DNA of 8,829 bases from URHD0088 sp041488295 (GTDB lineage: Bacteria; Pseudomonadota; Alphaproteobacteria; ATCC43930; CGMCC-115725), in NCBI GenBank assembly GCA_041488295.1, contig JBGPOZ010000208.1, positions 1-8,829 of the forward strand. Direction: 5' to 3'. The translations under genes and the position numbers were made by a program. The notes below the pieces were generated by a model. The model saw only the letters and a program-made list of their open reading frames with translations, was not told where the DNA came from and made no database searches. Below are positions 1 to 5,022 of this stretch, piece by piece. Within the stretch, counting starts at the first letter, position 1; every line of letters begins with the position of its first letter.

Positions 1-803
1 ACCGTCTGCAGGTAGAACAGCGCCCAGAACTGGCTTGAGTACCAGACCACGCCCTCGCCCAATACCACGATGGTGGCGATCACCACGTATTTGAGATTTT
101 GGGGATTGAGGAAAGCCTCGCGCCATGGATTCTTGCTGGTGTGCCCCTTGGCCTTGATCTCCGCGTAGACCGGCGACTCCTCGAAATTGGCCCGCATGTA
201 CATGGTGACGAACACCAGCAGGAAGGAGAACAGGAACGGGATCCGCCATGCCCAGTCGTTGAACACGGCTTCGCCGAAGTAGCCGCGGGTCGCGATGATC
301 ACGATGAGCGACACCACGATTCCAAGGGTCGGCGAGGTCTGCAACCAGCCGGTATAGTAGCCGCGGCGGTCTTCCGGCACGTGCTCGGCGACATAGGTGA
401 TGGCGCCGCCGTATGAGCCGCCCAGGCAAAGACCCTGGAGCATCCGCAAACAGAACAGGATGATCGCGGCGCTCAAGCCGATCTGATCGTAGGTCGGAAT
501 CAACCCGATCGCCCCGGTGCCGAGTGCCATGCCGACGAGCGTCAAGATGAAGGTATACTTGCGGCCGACCACGTCTCCCAACCAGCCGAACACAAATGCC
601 CCCAATGGCCGGACCAGGAACCCGGCGGTGAACAGCGCTATCGTGCTGAGCAGGGCGGCGATGGGGTTGCTCTTTTCGAAGAATTTGACCGACAAGATTG
701 TGGCCAAGCTCCCGAAAATATAGAAATCATACCATTCGATAACGTTTCCCCCCGCCGCGGCGGTGATGACGCGTCGGAAGTTTGCTGGAATGCGCTCAGC
801 CAT
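1..803 (-). CDS. MFS transporter, metabolite:H+ symporter (MHS) type, 3' end cut by window
   Basis: This is a proton-coupled major facilitator of the inner membrane, probably importing an organic acid, betaine-like or similar small metabolite. The substrate cannot be read from the fragment. The visible 267 residues start with a short cytoplasmic tail and the typical MHS motif GNVIEWYDFYIFG (residues 19-31). The MFS loop-2/3 signature GWLGDVVGRK (73-82) follows, then the second motif RMLQGLCLGGSYGGA (120-134) and VPEDRRGYYTGW (142-153). About seven hydrophobic segments are seen, and a hydrophilic central loop lies around residues 205-230. Family members usually have about 420-450 residues, so roughly the last 40% lies beyond base 1. 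The start is ATG at 803-801, with GGGAGGT (814-808) five bases ahead reading on the minus strand. Codon use is less GC-biased than in the other genes, with TTG leucines and ATA isoleucine. I saw no convincing promoter in the 245 bases upstream. Confidence 0.93.
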   Translation of the reverse strand, partial: MAERIPANFRRVITAAAGGNVIEWYDFYIFGSLATILSVKFFEKSNPIAALLSTIALFTAGFLVRPLGAFVFGWLGDVVGRKYTFILTLVGMALGTGAIGLIPTYDQIGLSAAIILFCLRMLQGLCLGGSYGGAITYVAEHVPEDRRGYYTGWLQTSPTLGIVVSLIVIIATRGYFGEAVFNDWAWRIPFLFSFLLVFVTMYMRANFEESPVYAEIKAKGHTSKNPWREAFLNPQNLKYVVIATIVVLGEGVVWYSSQFWALFYLQT

Positions 804-1048
804 AGTTACCTCCCATGTTATCGCGGAGCACTGTAGCCTATTGGCACCTTTGACACATACCGACTTTTGAGAATGTCCGCTAATCGGGGAAGACCGAAAG
901 TGAGCGGCGCAATAGTCGTACCGTCGCATTGCACCATTGTTCCAAATCAATTCCCCTCTAATCGCATGGGATAGACTTGGGTTTGCCAGCAATCTTACAA
1001 ATGCGCCGGCACCTGAACGAATGAATAAAGCAAATAAAGGAGAGGCCC

Positions 1049-1156
1049 ATGACAACTGCTGGGCAAGTTTTTCTACTTCCCGGCGAACTGTTTTGTCTCT
1101 CGTTTGCCTTGATTCCGTTGGTCTATTTGCTGACACGTTGCGATCTGGCTTCTTAG
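1049..1156 (+). CDS. Candidate 35-residue hydrophobic single-pass membrane peptide
   Basis: No known family is recognised. The ATG at 1049 has an almost ideal ribosome binding site, AAAGGAG at 1036-1042, six bases ahead. The reading frame runs to TAG at 1154-1156. The peptide opens MTTAGQVFLLPGELF, continues with the hydrophobic stretch LSFALIPLVYLLT (about residues 17-29) and ends RCDLAS. That is one possible transmembrane helix followed by an Arg, with Cys at 16 and 31. It is oriented opposite to both neighbours and lies in the AT-richer half of the intergenic region. It could be a real small membrane protein, the leftover N-terminus of a decayed transporter-like gene, or chance. No promoter matching sigma70 well was found upstream. 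A competing frame (937-1167) over the same DNA lacks these qualities. Confidence 0.35.
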   Translation: MTTAGQVFLLPGELFCLSFALIPLVYLLTRCDLAS

Positions 1157-1246
1157 GAAAACCCTAAAACGGCCTCCAGAGGCGAGCTATCTGCGGCACG
1201 TCGGGCGCGATGCCCGCGTGGGACACCGTCTTACTCACGGCCGTCT

Positions 1247-1277
1247 TCGCCGAGATAGAAACACCAAATCTCGGCGA
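1247..1277. other. Perfect 10-bp inverted repeat, 11-base loop
   Basis: TCGCCGAGAT (1247-1256) and ATCTCGGCGA (1268-1277) are exact reverse complements, separated by an A-rich 11-base loop. Neither strand has a run of T after the stem, so this is not a canonical intrinsic terminator. It could be an RNA stem downstream of the 1049-1156 ORF or a DNA-binding site with widely spaced half-sites. The stem itself is seen; its role is unknown. Confidence 0.5.
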
Positions 1278-1412
1278 TCCATGCCCCGCACGCCCTTCGA
1301 TCGCCGGTCACATCAAGCCGTCGCGGAGTCTCGATCGGCTGATCGGTCGGATTGTTTCATCCCGCCGATCGCCGGCCGGCGGTAACGTCGGCGAAGCCGA
1401 ATAAGTTTTTTG

Positions 1413-1486
1413 AACCACAAAGACACAAAGGACACCAAGAGACCGAGCACGCAGCGCTGCCTTTGTGTCTTTGTGACTTCGTGGTT
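1413..1486. repeat. Imperfect extragenic palindrome built on a CACAAAG module
   Basis: The left arm (1413-1439) begins AACCACAAAGACACAAAGG. The right arm (1461-1486), read on the other strand, begins AACCACGAAGTCACAAAG. The arms pair over about 26 bases with three mismatches and one bulged base around a loop of about 21 bases (1440-1460). Each arm is a short tandem array of an 8-9 base CACAAAG-like unit. The element lies 39 bases past the stop codon of the binding-protein gene. A run of six T sits at 1406-1411 on the plus strand, at the left edge. It would be a run of A in the binding-protein transcript, so the element is not a standard terminator for that gene. It resembles dispersed extragenic palindromes that I recall from many GC-rich genomes; copy number cannot be judged here. 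Confidence 0.75.
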
Positions 1487-1524
1487 AATCTTCCTGTCGC
1501 TTCGCGATCGCCGAGACGATTGAA

Positions 1525-3012
1525 CTATTTCGCCCAGCGCACCTTCGTCAGGTCGTTCGCCTGGACCGGTTCGTTCGTCCACAGGCCGACGATGTCCTTG
1601 TTCCAGACGCCGAGCTTCGGCAGTTGGAAGAGGAAGGCGTTGACGCAATCCTCGGCGAGAATGCGCTGCGCCTCCTTGTAGAGCTCGTTGCGCGCCGCTG
1701 CATCGGGCACCGTCGGAATCTTGTCGATGATCTCGTTGAAGTGCGGGTTCTGATAGTTGAAATAGTATTCGGGCCGCGAATAGATGTCGATGTCGAGCGG
1801 CTCGGTGTGGCTGATGATGGTGAGGTCGTAGTCCTTGTTGGTGAAGACGTTGCTGAGCCATTGCGGGAACTGCACCGGCTCGATCGCGACCTTGATGCCG
1901 ATGGCCTCGAGCTCCTGCGCGATGATCTCGCCGCTGCGCCGCGCATAAGCCGGCGGCGGGAGCTTCAGGGTGAGGCTGAGCTTCGCGGCGCCGGCCTCGA
2001 CGAGCAGGGTCTTTGCCTTCGCCGGATCGTAAGGATTGACGGCGGTGAGATCGACATAGGCCGGATCCACGGTCGAGAAATGGCTGCCGAGCGGCGCGCC
2101 ATTGCCGAATTCCGCGCCCTCGATCACCGCCTTGCGATCGATCGCCCGCGCGATGGCGCGGCGCACGCGAACATCGTCGAACGGCTTCTTGCCGTTGTTG
2201 ATGGCAAGGATCGTCTTCCCTTCCGTCACGCCGACCTTCACGGTAAAGCGCGGATCCGCCTTGAATTGCGGCAGATTCTCCGGCGGAACGCCGTTCGGAA
2301 AGGCGTCGACATCGCCCGCGAGAAGGGATGCGACGATCGCCGCCGGGTCGTTGACGAAGCGAAAGATGGCGGTCTCGATCCCCGTCGTGTCGGGCTCGCG
2401 ATACTCCTTGACGCGCGCCAGCTCGAGGCGGTCGCCCTTGCTCCAGCGCACGAATTTGAAGGGTCCCGTGCCGATCGGGTTGGTCTTCGCGTCACCCGCG
2501 GTCTTCGCCGAGAAGAGCACCGCCTCGCCTTGCGCCAGCTGCCAGGGCAGGAGGTAATCGAGCTTTGCGAGATGCACCGTCACGGTCAGCGGATCTTGTG
2601 TCTCGATCGCGGTGATGTTGGAGAAGAGCGCGCGCTTCAAGACATTGACCGAACCCGGCGCGGCGCCGCGCTCGAGGTTGAACTTGACGTCTTCCGCGGT
2701 GAAGGGCGTGCCGTCCTGGAAGGTGACACCGGGCTTCAAGGTGAAGGTGTAGGCGAGGCCGTCGGGCGCGACCGTCCAGCCGGTCGCGAGCAGCGGCTGG
2801 ATCGCCCCCTTCTCGTCAAGCCGCGTCAGCCCCTCCATGACGTTGGCGTAAAGGATCTCCTTGATCGCCGCCGCCGGGCTTTGCGTCGGGTCGAGATGCG
2901 GCGGCTCCAACACCATGCCGAGCACGATGCGGTCCTTTTGCGCCGCCGCAGCCGAGAGCGCCGGCGCGAGGGCGACGGCAAAGACGGCAAGCCAAGTGAG
3001 AAGTCGCGACAT
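1525..3012 (-). CDS. ABC transporter substrate-binding protein, family 5 (peptide/oligopeptide type)
   Basis: This is a 495-residue periplasmic binding protein of the SBP_bac_5 (DppA/OppA/NikA-like) family, which captures di- or oligopeptides, opines, nickel chelates or similar solutes for an ABC importer. The start at 3012 gives a classic signal peptide: MSR, a hydrophobic core to about residue 20, then an AAAA cleavage region before QKDRIVLG. Family landmarks are EPPHLDPT (36-43), KPGVTFQDGTPFTAEDVKF (93-111), IGTGPFKFVRW (180-190) and PFDDVRVRRAIARAIDR (277-293). An open frame continues upstream to 3489, but that part is an out-of-frame shadow of the peptidase gene. GGGGA lies 9 bases before the ATG. 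The gene follows the P1 peptidase gene by 62 bases on the same strand and is probably co-transcribed. No permease or ATPase genes adjoin it, so its partner lies elsewhere. Substrate specificity is not readable. Confidence 0.93.
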   Translation of the reverse strand: MSRLLTWLAVFAVALAPALSAAAAQKDRIVLGMVLEPPHLDPTQSPAAAIKEILYANVMEGLTRLDEKGAIQPLLATGWTVAPDGLAYTFTLKPGVTFQDGTPFTAEDVKFNLERGAAPGSVNVLKRALFSNITAIETQDPLTVTVHLAKLDYLLPWQLAQGEAVLFSAKTAGDAKTNPIGTGPFKFVRWSKGDRLELARVKEYREPDTTGIETAIFRFVNDPAAIVASLLAGDVDAFPNGVPPENLPQFKADPRFTVKVGVTEGKTILAINNGKKPFDDVRVRRAIARAIDRKAVIEGAEFGNGAPLGSHFSTVDPAYVDLTAVNPYDPAKAKTLLVEAGAAKLSLTLKLPPPAYARRSGEIIAQELEAIGIKVAIEPVQFPQWLSNVFTNKDYDLTIISHTEPLDIDIYSRPEYYFNYQNPHFNEIIDKIPTVPDAAARNELYKEAQRILAEDCVNAFLFQLPKLGVWNKDIVGLWTNEPVQANDLTKVRWAK

Positions 3013-3074
3013 TCCCGGCAATCCCCTGCAGCGATGGCGGCTCCAAGGATAGAGGCGGGCGCCGCGCGCCGCAA

Positions 3075-4106
3075 TCAGCCGCCGTAAATCTCGCGCCAGG
3101 ACGGCCAGACGCCGAGGCGTTCGGCCGCGAAGACGCCGCGCGCGATCGCCCTTGCGACGCAATCGGCGGCGAGCGTCCCGAGCCGCGCGAGAGCGTAGAC
3201 CCGCGGCTCGGGAAGAACGTGCCGGCCGGTCGCCAGCACGAAGATCGTGTCGCCGTCGAAGGGCGCGTGGGCGGGACGGATCGCCCGCGCGAAGCCGTCC
3301 TGCGCCATGATGGCGATGCGCCGCGCCTCCGCCTTGTCGAGCGCGGCATTGGTGGCGAGAACGGCGATCGTCGTATTGGCGCCGGCCTGCCCGAGCGGCG
3401 TCGCCGGAAGGTCGGGATCGAGCGGGACGCCGGCTGAGGGAGGAGGGCGACCGCCGAATTCGCCGTTCTGCTCGAACGGCCAGGCCCAAAACCGGCCGGA
3501 GCCCGGCATCGCCACGCTTCCCCCGGAGTTGACCGCGACGAGCGCGCCCAATTGCAAGCCGTCGGCCCCGACCGTCGATGCGCTGCCGAGTCCACCCTTG
3601 AGCGACCCCGCCTTCGCCCCGAATCCCGCCCCGACATTGCCGAGCGCGAAGCTGCCCGTGCCGTCCGCACCGTCGGCCACGGCGAGCGCCGCGCGCGCGA
3701 GCGTTCGGTAAGGCGGCTCCTCGCCCCAGGATTTGTCGCCGCCATTGAGGAGGTCGAAGAGGATCGCCGAGGGGACCACGGGAACGGCGACGACGCCCAT
3801 GGCGGAGCCGATCTCGAAACCGACGCCGCGCGCGCCGAGCGCCGCCGCGACCGCGCCCGCGGCATCGAGGCCGAAGGCGGAGCCGCCGCTCAGCACCACC
3901 GCATGGACGCGATCGACGAGGCAGGTCGGGTCGAGCGCGTCCGTCTCGCGCGTCCCCGGCGCGCCGCCGCGGACATCGACGGCCGCCACCGCCGGCGCTT
4001 CCGGCAGCACCACCGTAACGCCGGTCCAGACACTCTCATCGGCGGCGCTGCCGACGCGAATCCCGGCGACGTCGGTGATGAGATTGCGCGGTCCCGGCGT
4101 GATCAT
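3075..4106 (-). CDS. P1 family peptidase (DmpA-like N-terminal-nucleophile aminopeptidase, MEROPS S58)
   Basis: Members of this family are L-aminopeptidases, D-Ala-esterase/amidases or beta-aminopeptidases that mature by autocleavage ahead of a Ser or Thr nucleophile. The 343-residue product opens with PGPRNLITDVAGIRVG (residues 4-19), the family's usual N-terminus. It then has LSGGSAFGLDAAGAV (72-86), VAVPVVPSAILFDLL (106-120), and NTTIAVLATNA (244-254), where Asn244-Thr245 is the likely self-cleavage bond with Thr245 as nucleophile. FDGDTIFVLAT (283-293) lies near the C-terminus. The start is taken at ATG 4106; an in-frame GTG at 4133 would add nine residues that do not match the family. 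No signal peptide is seen, so the protein is probably cytoplasmic. The gene leads a two-gene unit with the binding protein and diverges from the NIPSNAP gene across 130 bases. The true substrate, alpha-, beta- or D-peptide, is unknown. Confidence 0.92.
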   Translation of the reverse strand: MITPGPRNLITDVAGIRVGSAADESVWTGVTVVLPEAPAVAAVDVRGGAPGTRETDALDPTCLVDRVHAVVLSGGSAFGLDAAGAVAAALGARGVGFEIGSAMGVVAVPVVPSAILFDLLNGGDKSWGEEPPYRTLARAALAVADGADGTGSFALGNVGAGFGAKAGSLKGGLGSASTVGADGLQLGALVAVNSGGSVAMPGSGRFWAWPFEQNGEFGGRPPPSAGVPLDPDLPATPLGQAGANTTIAVLATNAALDKAEARRIAIMAQDGFARAIRPAHAPFDGDTIFVLATGRHVLPEPRVYALARLGTLAADCVARAIARGVFAAERLGVWPSWREIYGG

Positions 4107-4236
4107 GCCGCCAGCTTCGCACCGATGCCGCACGCCGACAATCCTGAGGCGGAGCCGATCCCTACGAAGTGACTCGACCGGCGGCCGGGATTTGCGCTAC
4201 CCACCGTCACGTGGGCTCTTCGAAGAAGGAACGACC
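4107..4236. promoter_or_regulatory. Divergent intergenic region with hairpin and 10-bp palindrome
   Basis: These 130 bases must hold the start signals for both the leftward peptidase/binding-protein unit and the rightward NIPSNAP/DUF488 unit. I found no clear -35/-10 pair in either direction. Two symmetric elements stand close to the NIPSNAP start: a five-base stem CCCAC/GTGGG (4200-4204 and 4211-4215) and, two bases on, the exact palindrome TCTTCGAAGA (4217-4226). The palindrome runs up to the NIPSNAP Shine-Dalgarno AAGGA (4226-4230). They could be an operator or a leader-RNA structure; this is inference from position only. Confidence 0.4.
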
Positions 4237-4563
4237 ATGATCTATGAGATGCGCGTCTATCGTTGCGTGACGGGCCGCCTTCCCGCCCTCCTGAAGCGAT
4301 TCGAGACGATCACCCTCGGCATCTGGGAGAAGCACGGCATCCGCCAGGCCGGGTTCTGGACGACGCTCGTCGGCGAGTCGAACCTGGACCTCACATACCT
4401 CATCCAATGGGAGTCGATGGCCGAGCGCGAGAAGAAATGGACGGCGTTCCAGACTGACCCGGAATGGATCGCCAAGCGCAACGAGACCGAGCGCGACGGC
4501 GCGATCGTGGCGCAGGTCAGCAATTCCTTCCTGCAGCCGACCGCGTTCTCCTCGGTCAAGTGA
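4237..4563 (+). CDS. NIPSNAP family protein
   Basis: This is a 108-residue single-domain protein of the NIPSNAP family, which has a dimeric alpha-beta barrel (ferredoxin-like) fold. The molecular function of bacterial members is mostly undefined. It starts with the typical strand MIYEMRVYRC. EKHGIRQAGFWTT (31-43), GESNLDLTYLIQWESMAERE (46-65) and WTAFQTDPEW (68-77) are the standard landmarks in the right order. AAGGA six bases before the ATG at 4237 fixes the start; the longer upstream open frame is antisense to the peptidase gene and is not coding. The stop codon shares bases with the GTG start of the next gene, so the two are translationally coupled and probably act in the same context. Recognition is confident; the role is not known. 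Confidence 0.9.
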   Translation: MIYEMRVYRCVTGRLPALLKRFETITLGIWEKHGIRQAGFWTTLVGESNLDLTYLIQWESMAEREKKWTAFQTDPEWIAKRNETERDGAIVAQVSNSFLQPTAFSSVK

Positions 4564-5015
4564 AAGAGCTCTTCTCGATCGGCTACGAGAAGGCGGCGCC
4601 AGCCGACTTCCTCGCGACGCTCAAGGCCAGGGGCGTCGCGACCGTCGCCGATCTGCGCGATCTGCCCTTGTCGCGCCGTGCCGGCTTTTCCAAGCGCCAG
4701 CTTCAGGCGGCGGTCGAGGCGGCCGGCATGCGCTATGTGCATCTGCGCGCCCTCGGCACGCCGCCCGAAGGGCGCGAAGCCAATCGCCGCCGCGACTGGG
4801 ACCGTTTCTGGCGCATCGTCGAGGAGAGGCTCGCGAGCGCCGAGGCCGAGCTCGATCTGCAGCGCCTTGCCGAGATCGCCGGCGCGGCGCCGACTTGCCT
4901 TCTCTGCTACGAGGCGGACTGGCACATCTGCCACCGCCGGCGCGTCGGCGAGATCCTTGCCGAACGGCACGGCTTCGCGCTGACCCATCTCACGGTCGAA
5001 GCACCCGAGGCGTAA
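4560..5015 (+). CDS. DUF488 domain-containing protein
   Basis: This is a 151-residue DUF488 protein, a small soluble family of undetermined biochemical role. The conserved elements are present in order: SIGYE (residues 6-10), VADLRDLPLSRRAGFSK (29-45), HLRALGTPPEGRE (61-73) and the Cys/His-rich CLLCYEADWHICHRRR (113-128). The last contains Cys113, Cys116, Glu118, His122, Cys124 and His125, the likely functional centre. The GTG start at 4560 is chosen because it overlaps the TGA of the NIPSNAP gene as GTGA (4560-4563) and is followed at once by conserved sequence. No independent Shine-Dalgarno is seen, consistent with termination-reinitiation. The gene ends seven bases from the stop of the converging S9 peptidase gene. 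Confidence 0.9.
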   Translation: MKELFSIGYEKAAPADFLATLKARGVATVADLRDLPLSRRAGFSKRQLQAAVEAAGMRYVHLRALGTPPEGREANRRRDWDRFWRIVEERLASAEAELDLQRLAEIAGAAPTCLLCYEADWHICHRRRVGEILAERHGFALTHLTVEAPEA

Positions 5016-5022
5016 GCCGCCG

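Larger units (their letters stand above)
804..1524. other. 721-base intergenic region between MFS gene and binding-protein gene
   Basis: No ordinary-sized gene is supported here. The first half is AT-richer than its surroundings: hand counts give 29/60 G+C at 841-900 and 25/60 at 1021-1080, against 44/60 at 5701-5760 inside the S9 peptidase gene. It contains a weak CCGCT/AGCGG inverted pair (877-881 and 903-907), a candidate small ORF (1049-1156), short stems at 1172-1183 and 1202-1216, a 10-bp perfect hairpin (1247-1277), an 8-bp inverted pair CGATCGGC/GCCGATCG (1332-1339 and 1364-1371), and an imperfect palindrome (1413-1486). The flanking genes both lie on the minus strand. The region must therefore end the peptidase/binding-protein transcript and start that of the MFS gene. 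No U-tract terminator is evident. Confidence 0.6.

Noticed and set aside
99..723. Plus-strand frames at 99-416 and 517-723 as genes
   Set aside because: Both are antisense to the MFS gene, whose minus-strand translation carries unmistakable transporter motifs.
841..860. Sigma54 promoter (TGGCAC at 842-847)
   Set aside because: The -12 element that should follow after five bases reads ACAC rather than TTGC.
871..907. GAATGTCCGC with CCGCT/AGCGG as a repeat element or promoter
   Set aside because: The stem is only five bases with a 21-base loop; TTGACA at 850-855 lacks a convincing -10 at proper spacing. Too weak to call.
937..1167. 76-codon frame across the small-ORF region
   Set aside because: No Shine-Dalgarno at its start and a mixed composition without a domain; the overlapping 1049-1156 frame has the far better start signal.
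1313..1861. 182-codon minus-strand frame running through the first palindrome
   Set aside because: It is an off-frame shadow of the binding-protein C-terminus continued through repeat DNA.
1624..3087. 487-codon open frame antisense to the binding-protein gene
   Set aside because: Its product is Arg/Glu-rich with no recognisable domain, and it is the codon-position shadow expected opposite a GC-rich gene that has clear family motifs.
3013..3489. N-terminal extension of the binding protein to 654 residues
   Set aside because: The extra 159 residues overlap the peptidase gene out of frame and are Arg-rich, while the start at 3012 gives a proper signal peptide.
5016..5022. Terminator between the converging DUF488 and S9 peptidase genes
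   Set aside because: Only seven bases separate the stop codons and no inverted repeat with a T tract was found there.
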